The notes beneath the pieces are model-generated. The model was not told the origin of the DNA. It saw only the letters and a program-made list of their open reading frames with translations, and ran no database searches. Both the position numbers and the translations under genes were made by a program. This document shows, one piece after another, positions 8,774-15,938 of a DNA stretch of 59,808 nucleotides. Numbering within the stretch: the stretch's first letter is position 1; the number at the start of each line of letters is the position of its first letter. Origin of the DNA: Verrucomicrobiota bacterium (lineage in GTDB: Bacteria; Verrucomicrobiota; Verrucomicrobiia; Limisphaerales; JACDHS01); assembly GCA_013820875.1 (NCBI GenBank), contig JACDHS010000011.1, forward strand, positions 1-59,808. The letters run 5' to 3'.

Positions 8774-9535
8774 ATGAAACGCCCCTTGATCCTGGTTTCT
8801 CCGAGCACCGCACAAAACGGCTCTGAATTCGCTGATGCTTCCATCAGCCTTTCCAATTGTTATTTCGAGGCTGTCCTCGCCGCGGGTGGTCTCCCCGTGG
8901 CAATTCCGTGTGTGAGTTCGCGCGAGGTGATTGCTGAATATGTGAACCGGTGTGATGGAGTCCTGCTTACTGGCGGCGACGATGTGCAGACAAATATCTA
9001 CGCTCCGGATTTGCCGGCGGAACTCGCGACCAAAGCCGGGCGCGCCAAACCGATTCGGGATATTTTGGACTTACTCTTAATTGACGAAGTGTTTCGGCAG
9101 CGCAAACCGCTCCTTGCGATTTGCCGTGGTCATCAGATCCTGAATGTCGCCCTCGGCGGAACCTTGATCGTGGATATTCCAACGCAGATTCCAGGAGCAA
9201 TCGATCACCGGTGCATGGAGCGCAAAGATGAACCAGTCCACAGTGTGCAATTGACGTCAGGGTCAGATTTGTCAAAGTGCCTTGGCTGTAAGGTAATCCA
9301 GGTGAATAGCACTCATCATCAGGCAGTCGGGGAGGTCGCGGAAGCTTTTACGATTGTTGCGACGAGCGAAGATGGGGTGGTCGAAGCAATGGAATTAAAA
9401 GACAAATCCATGCTGCCGTTTTTGATCTCTGTGCAATTTCATCCAGAGCGGATGATTGATATAAACAAAAAATTTGGTAAGTTGTTTAGTAGTTTTATGC
9501 TAGTGAGCGCAGCGGAGTCTCGGAAAAACATATGA
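8774..9535 (+). CDS. Class-I glutamine-amidotransferase-like hydrolase (peptidase C26, PuuD-like)
   Basis: A 253-aa protein of the gamma-glutamyl-gamma-aminobutyrate hydrolase family. The nucleophile Cys is in LLAICRGHQILNVALGG, and the catalytic His and Glu are in SVQFHPERM; GVLLTGGDDV is the family oxyanion region. Relatives cleave gamma-glutamyl amides, for example in putrescine breakdown. The ATG at 8774 gives the usual MKRPLILVSP N-terminus; an ATG at 8729 would overlap the gene upstream. Its stop overlaps the start of the next gene (ATGA, 9532-9535), so it is probably co-translated with the NtrC-type regulator, an uncommon partner. Confidence 0.9.
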   Translation: MKRPLILVSPSTAQNGSEFADASISLSNCYFEAVLAAGGLPVAIPCVSSREVIAEYVNRCDGVLLTGGDDVQTNIYAPDLPAELATKAGRAKPIRDILDLLLIDEVFRQRKPLLAICRGHQILNVALGGTLIVDIPTQIPGAIDHRCMERKDEPVHSVQLTSGSDLSKCLGCKVIQVNSTHHQAVGEVAEAFTIVATSEDGVVEAMELKDKSMLPFLISVQFHPERMIDINKKFGKLFSSFMLVSAAESRKNI

Positions 9536-10872
9536 AAGGCAAAATTATGGTGGTGGAGGACACGGAGGAAGTTCGTGAACTCCTGAGCAAAATTCTAAAG
9601 GTCGGCGGTTACGAGCCTATCTTAAAAAGCAGCGCCGCCGAGTTGAAGGAAAGCTTCTCAGATACTCAGCCGGACATCATGTTTCTCGACCTCGTCCTGC
9701 CTGATGGCGATGGACTGGAACTCCTGCCACTCATTAAACGGCAATGGCCTGAGACCGAGGTAATCGTCCTCACCGGCAACGCCACTTTCGATGCTGCCGT
9801 CGAAGCCACCAAACGCGGCGCGTATCACTTTCAAAATAAACCGTTTGATCCCAAAGCTCTCCTGGTCCAGGTGGAACGTGCGCTCGAACACAAACGGTTA
9901 ACTGAAGAAGCCAGCAACCTACGGCAAGCGCTTACCACGATGAGCGGCACTACGTCGCCCATCTTTCAGAGTCCCTCAATGAAGAATGTGGTGCGCACCA
10001 TTGAACGTGTCGCCCCAAGCGATGTCTCCATTTTGATCACCGGCGAGAGCGGTACTGGCAAAGAAGTGATTGCTGATTTAATCCACACTTTGAGCCCACG
10101 CAACAAAGGGCCCATTATCAAGATCAACTGTGCCGCACTCCCTCGGGAATTGATCGAAAGCGAATTGTTTGGATCTGTCAAAGGCGCGTTCACTGGCGCC
10201 AATGTGGATCGTGATGGCCTTTTCCGTCAGGCTGAAGGCGGCACCCTTCTGCTGGATGAAATTTCTGAAATGCCGATCGACACGCAGAGCAAACTGCTGC
10301 GGGTTCTCCAGGAAAAGGAAGTCCGCCCAGTTGGCGGTCGAACCAGTTACAAGACGGATTGCCGGATTATTGCCGCCACCAACCGGAAGCCCGATGAGGC
10401 GATCAAGGACGGGAAATTGCGTGAAGACTTGTATTACCGCATCAGCGCCATCTCCGTTCATCTGCCCCCACTGCGCGAACGGCGCGAAGACATTTTGCCG
10501 CTTGCGAATGCGTTCCTCAGAAAATTCGCGGCGCAAGCCAACCGAAACATCACTGGTTTCAGCGAATCAGCCGGGGAAAAATTGCGCGCATTCGATTGGC
10601 CCGGAAATGTTCGCCAGTTACAGAACGAAGTGCAACGCGCCGTGCTGATGTCTGAAGGCACCCAGATTGATGTGCCGGATTTATCGATCATTGGCGCGCC
10701 CGGCCCTGAAGGTGAAGTGCAGGATTTGACTCTGATGGAAGCCATGGAACGCAACACCATCATGCAGGTCTTGAAGGAGACTGGCGGAAACAAGCTGGAG
10801 ACAGCCCGTCGCCTGGGTATCGGAAGGCAGACGCTCTACAACAAGATAAAGATCTACGGCATTGAGACGTGA
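9532..10872 (+). CDS. NtrC/AtoC-family sigma-54-dependent response regulator
   Basis: A 446-aa three-domain activator. A receiver domain (about 1-120) has the phosphoacceptor Asp in DIMFLDLVLPDGDG and Lys in NKPFDP. An AAA+ domain (about 140-375) has Walker A GESGTGKE, the sigma-54 contact loop GAFTGA and Walker B GGTLLLDEI. A Fis-type helix-turn-helix closes the protein (NKLETARRLGIGRQTLYNKIK). It would open sigma-54 promoters after phosphorylation by a kinase, but no kinase gene is adjacent, so it is an orphan. It overlaps the hydrolase gene upstream by four bases. I saw no clear -24/-12 promoter nearby. Confidence 0.95.
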   Translation: MKGKIMVVEDTEEVRELLSKILKVGGYEPILKSSAAELKESFSDTQPDIMFLDLVLPDGDGLELLPLIKRQWPETEVIVLTGNATFDAAVEATKRGAYHFQNKPFDPKALLVQVERALEHKRLTEEASNLRQALTTMSGTTSPIFQSPSMKNVVRTIERVAPSDVSILITGESGTGKEVIADLIHTLSPRNKGPIIKINCAALPRELIESELFGSVKGAFTGANVDRDGLFRQAEGGTLLLDEISEMPIDTQSKLLRVLQEKEVRPVGGRTSYKTDCRIIAATNRKPDEAIKDGKLREDLYYRISAISVHLPPLRERREDILPLANAFLRKFAAQANRNITGFSESAGEKLRAFDWPGNVRQLQNEVQRAVLMSEGTQIDVPDLSIIGAPGPEGEVQDLTLMEAMERNTIMQVLKETGGNKLETARRLGIGRQTLYNKIKIYGIET

Positions 10873-10933
10873 CTGCTTAGGTTCAGGCACCGGCACACTG
10901 GCGCTCAGCCAATCATTCGCGGTCCGAAATCCG

Positions 10934-11971
10934 TCAATCTCGCAATCCGGCCATCTCTGGAACGCTGATGTTCTGTTCCGTCCACGTCGGACCTGCGCAA
11001 CGCGGTCCGTTATCGGTCCATTCGAGTTTATCCATGCACATAAGACGGGATTTCATTTCGATATCCCAGGCGTGATAAACCATGTATTCCGTCTGATCGT
11101 CAGGTCCGTTCACAATTGAAATGTGCCCAGGGCCGGGGACACGTCCCGGAACGGTCTTCAGCACACGCGGCCCACTTTCATTCCCTTCATCTGAGTAGGG
11201 GCCCATCACGTTTTCAGCGACACCATAGTCCACACCGTAAGTGTCATTCTCGTAACAACCGCCGCTGTAGAAGCAGTAATACAACCCGTTGCGCTTACGG
11301 ACGCATGGACCTTCCATGGTATGCCAGTCCCATATTTTGCCGTACATCTCCCGTTGCGCCTTGAAGAGTTGCCAATTGCACTTTGAACGCAAAACAACTT
11401 TTTCTTCGCCTGCCAATTTTGTCATTCCATTCAAGCGATCCACCACCAGAGCGGTCCCGGCATTTGCGCCACCTTCCTGATTTAGAAAATCGCGCGCATA
11501 GAAAAGGTACCATTGCCCGTCATCATCCAGGAAAGCGTGTCCATCAATTGCGAAAGGACAATCGTGTGTATCACCGATCAATCGTCCGAGATCCTCGTAA
11601 GGGCCGTCAGGAAAGCGGCTCTTTGCCACGCGCAACATGTGCCGAAGCCCTTCCATGGCGGTGGAGTAATAGAGATAAAAATGATCTTTGTGAAATGCGA
11701 CTTCCGGAGCCCAGAACGGTTTGTGTTTCAAATCCGGGGGAACACGCAATGCACCGCCGGCAAATTTCCAATCCACAAAATTATCTGAAGTCAGAACAGG
11801 AATCGCCCGTTCTTCCCCCTGGAAATCCGAACTGCTCAGATCCTCGTCCTGCACCGTATGATCGTTGGTCCCAAGCGGCCCGGTGCCGACGGCGTAATAT
11901 TTCCCATCGTGCTTCCAGACATAAGGGTCGGCGAAGTATTTAGAGTAAACGGGATTCTTGTAAGTCAGCAT
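10934..11971 (-). CDS. Glycoside hydrolase family 43 protein
   Basis: A 345-aa five-bladed beta-propeller glycosidase. The putative catalytic base is the Asp of FADPYVW near the N-terminus, the pKa-modulating Asp lies in AIDGHAFLDDDG and the acid Glu in MEGPCVRKRNG. GH43 enzymes usually remove arabinose or xylose from plant polysaccharides. No signal peptide is visible, so it probably works on imported oligosaccharides. The start at 11971 is supported by GGAGG about 8 bases upstream. It converges with the NtrC-type gene (61 bases apart). The exact substrate cannot be predicted. Confidence 0.9.
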   Translation of the reverse strand: MLTYKNPVYSKYFADPYVWKHDGKYYAVGTGPLGTNDHTVQDEDLSSSDFQGEERAIPVLTSDNFVDWKFAGGALRVPPDLKHKPFWAPEVAFHKDHFYLYYSTAMEGLRHMLRVAKSRFPDGPYEDLGRLIGDTHDCPFAIDGHAFLDDDGQWYLFYARDFLNQEGGANAGTALVVDRLNGMTKLAGEEKVVLRSKCNWQLFKAQREMYGKIWDWHTMEGPCVRKRNGLYYCFYSGGCYENDTYGVDYGVAENVMGPYSDEGNESGPRVLKTVPGRVPGPGHISIVNGPDDQTEYMVYHAWDIEMKSRLMCMDKLEWTDNGPRCAGPTWTEQNISVPEMAGLRD

Positions 11972-12061
11972 TGCAAACCTCCTGGGTGAAACAACCTAGC
12001 TCACCTTGGAGGAATTCCAATGCCCTGGCCGGACGCAAAGTCGTTTGCGGGAATGCCCTGC

Positions 12062-12733
12062 TCAGACTTTCAAATTATGCGCCCATTGCATGGCATGGCG
12101 CAGCAAATCAGTCCCGTCTTCCAGTTTCAATTTGTCTTTGATCCGGGCGCGGTAAGATTCAACGGTTTTGATGCCGAGATGCAATTCCTCTGCGATTTTG
12201 CGGGTGTTATGACCGCGGCCGATCAACTGAAAGACTTCCAGTTCCCGGTCAGTCAGGCGTTCAATGGAGAAAGACTGATGATCCCGGCGTCCCACGACCA
12301 GCTTGTTAAGCATGCGGATGGACATTTTTTCGCTGAGATAGATTTGCCCGTCCAAAACCTGGCGAATAGCGACGAGCACCCTTTTGGTTGCCTCTTGTTT
12401 GGTGATGTATCCCTTGGCGCCGGCGCGAAGAACGCGTTCCGCATACAATGATTCATCATGCATCGAGAGAACGAGAATCGGCAACTCCGCATGACTCTCC
12501 TGCAATTCCTTGATCAGATCGAGTCCGTGGCTGGTGCGTAACGTGATGTCCACAATCGCGATATCAGGCTTTGCCTCCGTGATGCTCGCCAGCGCCTCTT
12601 TGGTGTCATCTGCCTCACCGCAAATCGTCAAGTCAGGCTCGCGCTCAATGAGCAACCCCAGCCATTCGCGCACCAATGGATGATCATCAACAAGGAAGAT
12701 ACGACGTTTTTCAGGCTGTTTTGGATCGCTCAT
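12062..12733 (-). CDS. NarL/FixJ-family response regulator
   Basis: A 223-aa regulator with a receiver domain (about residues 10-127; phosphoacceptor Asp in DIAIVDITLRTSHG, Lys in AKGYITKQE) and a LuxR-type helix-turn-helix (about 155-215; LTDRELEVFQLIGRGHNTRKIAEELHL, broken here by the motif TRKIAEEL). It is a DNA-binding output protein. Its ATG lies within the 3' end of the sensor kinase gene (23-base overlap), so the two form a coupled two-component pair. The target genes are not evident from this window. Confidence 0.95.
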   Translation of the reverse strand: MSDPKQPEKRRIFLVDDHPLVREWLGLLIEREPDLTICGEADDTKEALASITEAKPDIAIVDITLRTSHGLDLIKELQESHAELPILVLSMHDESLYAERVLRAGAKGYITKQEATKRVLVAIRQVLDGQIYLSEKMSIRMLNKLVVGRRDHQSFSIERLTDRELEVFQLIGRGHNTRKIAEELHLGIKTVESYRARIKDKLKLEDGTDLLRHAMQWAHNLKV

Positions 12734-14117
12734 GGCTATTCATTACTTGATTCGTGTTCAAAAATGAACAAATAACGCCTGTCCCACCACTATTTCCTCG
12801 CCGAATTTCCAAAGACGCCCCAATCAACCGCGCTCGATACCTCATGATATGGAGCCCCATCCCGCCTTGCGTAGTGACTTTTCCTGGCAAAAACCCAATT
12901 CCATCATCATTCACAGTCAGCATCACCTCTTCTTCAACGGCTTCTAATTCAATAATAATGCTCTTCGCTTTACTGTGTTTGACTGCGTTGTTTACGGCTT
13001 CCTGGGCGATCCGATATAAATTAGTGCCTGCAACGGCATCGTGGATCAATACGGCCTGTTCACACTCAAAATGGCAGGATATTCCCGAAATGTTTTCGGT
13101 GCTTTCGGCCAATTCTTCCAAAGCCGAGCTCAGGCCATCCAAATCAAGCTTCACAGGATACAGGCCCCGGGCGAGGCTGCGGGAATCGCTAATGGCGTCA
13201 TTCAGCAGATCCACAATCTGTTCGGCAGTTTTCGATTCTGGAAGGCTCTTTTCAATTAAACGCTGATGCAGAACGCTGGCGGCAAAAGCGGTGCTGACCA
13301 ATTGCTGGCAAACACCGTCATGCAAATCGTGCCCCATGCGGAGCTGTTCTCGATCGCTGATCTCGGCAATTTGTTTTTCCAATAATTTACGTGCCGAAGC
13401 ATCACTGAGCACCAGGACACCGCCGTTACCCTTTGTATTCACAATCAAAGGCCGTCCCGTGGCAACGAGCCATATCTCTTCTGCCGAATTTGAATCACGC
13501 ACAAACATTTCCACCCCGGTCGTTGCCTCGCCCAGGATGGCTTTCTGCAACGGATGTTCCCGCGCCGGATATGGAGTCAATCTGTCGGGCAGGAAAATCT
13601 CCTCCTTCGCAAGCCAGTCCCGCAAAGTGGTGTTTGCCAGCGAACTCCTGAGTAATCGTTCAGCCGCTGGATTGTAGAGAATGATGCGACCTTGCGAATC
13701 TGTGACCATCACGCCATCTCCCATGCTGTTGAGGATGGATTGCAGGACACTGGTTTGACTCCGAAGCGTCTCCTCAATCTTTTTCCGGAAGGCAACTTCC
13801 GAAATCAGCGCCGCCGAAACCAAGAAAAAACCGGCTCGAACTGCCCCATTCCAGAAAGGCACCACAGGATGCGAATACTCACTAATCGAAAGTAATTCCG
13901 CTGCAAGCCACGCCACAGCACCCACTCCTGCTGCCAAGACACCCGACCTGCGCCCCAGGAACCATGCGATCGCCCCAATCGGAAACAAATAGAAAATCGA
14001 AACACCAATCTCCCGACCACTGAAGTAATCAATGGACCCGACGATCACAATTCCCATCAACGCATACAGCCAGAGGATATGCCTCGGTTGTCGGCTGAGG
14101 TAATCGAGAAGCTTCAT
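12711..14117 (-). CDS. Membrane sensor histidine kinase (NarX/DesK-type, HisKA_3) with PAS domain
   Basis: A 468-aa kinase. About four hydrophobic segments fill residues 12-110 and form the membrane sensor. A PAS domain follows (about 120-245; SILNSMGDGVMVTDSQGRI). The dimerisation/phosphoacceptor helix holds the His in MGHDLHDGVCQQL, and the HATPase domain has the N box EAVNNAVKHS and G boxes NDDGIGF and GGMGLHIM. It would phosphorylate the overlapping NarL-type regulator encoded just downstream. The upstream region contains array 2, so its promoter must lie in or near the 42-bp repeats. Confidence 0.95.
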   Translation of the reverse strand: MKLLDYLSRQPRHILWLYALMGIVIVGSIDYFSGREIGVSIFYLFPIGAIAWFLGRRSGVLAAGVGAVAWLAAELLSISEYSHPVVPFWNGAVRAGFFLVSAALISEVAFRKKIEETLRSQTSVLQSILNSMGDGVMVTDSQGRIILYNPAAERLLRSSLANTTLRDWLAKEEIFLPDRLTPYPAREHPLQKAILGEATTGVEMFVRDSNSAEEIWLVATGRPLIVNTKGNGGVLVLSDASARKLLEKQIAEISDREQLRMGHDLHDGVCQQLVSTAFAASVLHQRLIEKSLPESKTAEQIVDLLNDAISDSRSLARGLYPVKLDLDGLSSALEELAESTENISGISCHFECEQAVLIHDAVAGTNLYRIAQEAVNNAVKHSKAKSIIIELEAVEEEVMLTVNDDGIGFLPGKVTTQGGMGLHIMRYRARLIGASLEIRRGNSGGTGVICSFLNTNQVMNSHERSKTA

Positions 14118-14283
14118 TCCGGATATAAGAGCCTAAATGGCACCATTTCTCAATCTTCAACCAATCGCTTCGAACAATTGTAAATCAATCCAGAAGTAAC
14201 TGGCCTTTTCAAAGACACAGTTAGAGAAAAAAAGCGAAGGTAGGACGTCCGATGAAATATCCTCAGGGAGGGAACCCAAATGT

Positions 14284-14505
14284 TTAACAACCTCCGACGG
14301 AGTCGCTGGGCATTAAATACATTTTGATTGGGCTTTGACGCCGTCGTAAGCGGATAAACACGTATTTAACGGCTTACGACGGCATCACTCGGCGTTAAAA
14401 CGTGTTTAACGTGCTGCGACGCGGTCGGGGGCCGTTAAAAACGTGTTTATCCGCTTACGACGGCGTCGGAGCGTGGTAAATACGTGCGGATTTTTCAGTG
14501 ACGCC
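14284..14505. repeat. 42-bp tandem array 2 (about five to six degenerate units)
   Basis: A CGACGG/TGACG core recurs at about 14295, 14336, 14378, 14417, 14458 and 14499, spacings 41, 42, 39, 41 and 41. Units contain GACGGCGTC-like dyads and a perfect CGTTAAA (14393-14399) / TTTAACG (14405-14411) stem. It occupies the divergent gap between the sensor kinase and the FN3 gene. The unit shares the core GACGGMGTCGG with array 4. Confidence 0.8.
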
Positions 14506-14546
14506 GGAAGGGGCGGATTTCTGCGTGGTGAACCATTTTTTCTCTC

Positions 14547-14573
14547 GTTTGAAGAAGATTTTTTTCTTCAAAC
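14547..14573. repeat. Perfect 10-bp inverted repeat with T-rich loop
   Basis: GTTTGAAGAA (14547-14556) and TTCTTCAAAC (14564-14573) flank a GATTTTT loop. It lies just right of array 2 and about 190 bases before the FN3 gene. It could be a regulatory hairpin in the leader of that gene. Confidence 0.45.
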
Positions 14574-14641
14574 AGGTCCAATTCTTCGTAAACGGCTTAT
14601 CCACAAGCATTAGGGACTGCGAAAATAATTTCATTTTGCAG

Positions 14642-14674
14642 GAGGGGGGGTGCAGCAGATGCCTCCCCCCCTGT
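14642..14674. repeat. G7/C7 hairpin upstream of the FN3 gene
   Basis: Seven G (14644-14650) and seven C (14665-14671) flank a 14-base loop. A perfect DnaA-box-like TTATCCACA occurs 40 bases earlier (14597-14605), alone and therefore not taken as an origin. The region 14118-14764 holds only array 2 and these hairpins; small ORFs across it are unconvincing. Confidence 0.4.
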
Positions 14675-14764
14675 GAGAAGATGTTGATGTTCGTTTGATG
14701 ATGAAATGTCGAACGGACGCGAGAACAGTCACAAAACAAAAACTGAGAAAGGTTGATTAATCAT

Positions 14765-15196
14765 ATGAGAAATTCAGTTGAAACATCTCCAACCAAAGTG
14801 CTCGCCCAGGGCTCGGAGATCGCCCAGGGCGCAGCCAAACATGGCGGGACAATTGATCTCGGGCCCAACACGGCTGTTAATATCCGCCTGGATGTTGCGG
14901 CGGTGAGAGCGGCGATCGCGGCGTATGGGAACGGCAAGGATGAACTCGATAAACGGCGTCGGGAGTTGGAGAAGTTGGTGGTCGAAGGGCGGCAGTTCTT
15001 CATGGCGGGGCGCGACAGCCTGAAACCGTTGCTGGGTTACACTTACAATATGAATTGGGACAGCACCGGCCTGGTGCGTTCGTTGAAGATCCCTGATTAT
15101 TATTCGGCCTTATTGCCTTTATTGGGTTTCTTCGCGCGGTATCTCGAGGATCGCCCAACGTTGGAACTGGCGAGCAGGGGCATCACCGCTTTATGA
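14765..15196 (+). CDS. FN3-type protein, N-terminal part (gene interrupted by frameshift)
   Basis: A 143-aa reading frame (MRNSVETSPTKVLAQG...) ending at a TGA at 15194-15196, with GAAAGG about 12 bases before the ATG. It has a helical, charged middle (DELDKRRRELEKLVVEGRQF) and no signal peptide. The last residues ITAL run straight into sequence that continues in the +1 frame as YDDMDNAIGAVNKQ. I think this and the next frame are one gene: a two-base loss (GCTCTTTAT to GCTTTAT) or a +1 shift at TTA-TGA would join them. The joined product resembles small verrucomicrobial proteins of unknown function with a C-terminal fibronectin-III domain; that likeness is from memory. Confidence 0.65.
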   Translation: MRNSVETSPTKVLAQGSEIAQGAAKHGGTIDLGPNTAVNIRLDVAAVRAAIAAYGNGKDELDKRRRELEKLVVEGRQFFMAGRDSLKPLLGYTYNMNWDSTGLVRSLKIPDYYSALLPLLGFFARYLEDRPTLELASRGITAL

Positions 15197-15200
15197 TGAC

Positions 15201-15683
15201 ATGGATAATGCAATCGGTGCTGTGAATAAACAGATCACGGTGGTGGGAAACCTGTTGCTCGATCGCAATGCTAAAACGACGAAACTGCGTCGTCGCCTGC
15301 GCGGAACGATCGCGGCGCTTACCCAATCGCTTGATCCCCTGGATATGCTTTGGGAATCGTTTGGCTTAAATCGGCCGGGGCAAAAAGCGCGTCCGGATCA
15401 GCCGGAGAAACCAACGGTGGTCCTGGTTGATAACGAGGCCGCCTCGTTGCAATGGAAACGGCCGGCGCGCGCGGCTCATTATCGCGTCTGGATGAAGGTG
15501 AAGGGTGTTGATGGGGAATTTCTGCCGGTAGGCAGTCCGGCGGACCTGGATTTTACTTATGAAAAGCTGCCGCCGAATGCGGAGGTGGAGTTCTCGATTT
15601 CCGCAGTGAATCCCGGCGGCGAAAGCCCGCTTAGCGAAGGGGTGACGGTGAGGACGTTGCCAGTAAAGGGGGAAGAAGTTTAG
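15201..15683 (+). CDS. FN3-domain protein, C-terminal part of the same interrupted gene
   Basis: A 160-aa frame starting four bases after the stop of the preceding frame. Residues about 1-60 are helical (LRRRLRGTIAALTQSLDPLD). Residues about 75-155 form a fibronectin type III-like beta sandwich (AASLQWKRPARAAHYRVWMK, then PNAEVEFSISAVNPGGESPLSE). The frame is already open before its ATG (LYDDM precedes it), which is what a broken longer gene would show. It may still be translated from the ATG at 15201 by coupling. Function unknown. Confidence 0.65.
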   Translation: MDNAIGAVNKQITVVGNLLLDRNAKTTKLRRRLRGTIAALTQSLDPLDMLWESFGLNRPGQKARPDQPEKPTVVLVDNEAASLQWKRPARAAHYRVWMKVKGVDGEFLPVGSPADLDFTYEKLPPNAEVEFSISAVNPGGESPLSEGVTVRTLPVKGEEV

Positions 15684-15728
15684 ACACGAATTAGCACGAA
15701 GTTTTCCCAGCGCGGCGAAGCCGCAAAT

Positions 15729-15841
15729 CGGAGCGCGGCGTAACCGCAGAGCGTGAATCTTTCAAGCTGTCTTGAAAATCTGGACGCTACAATTACAGCC
15801 GTACCCGCTGCGGCTGATCCTTCGGACACAGCCGCGCTCCG
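15729..15841. mobile_element. MITE-like palindromic element, copy 1
   Basis: The ends are CGGAGCGCGGC (15729-15739) and its exact reverse complement (15831-15841). Bases 15806-15841 are the exact reverse complement of 41237-41272, 36 of 36. The rest of 15684-15938 is GC-rich repeat-like DNA without a gene. This is a short, non-coding dispersed repeat; mobility is inferred only from two copies with inverted ends. Confidence 0.65.
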
Positions 15842-15938
15842 CACGAAAGAGCGTTGCGCTGTGACATCTTTGCGGTGCTGGAACCAGCTATGGCCAAGCT
15901 ATCGGTTCCTCGCCGCTTCCAGCAGATCGAACCTTGTG

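Noticed and set aside
14597-14605. Replication origin suggested by a perfect DnaA box
   Set aside because: Only one box is seen, and there is no dnaA/dnaN or cluster of boxes.
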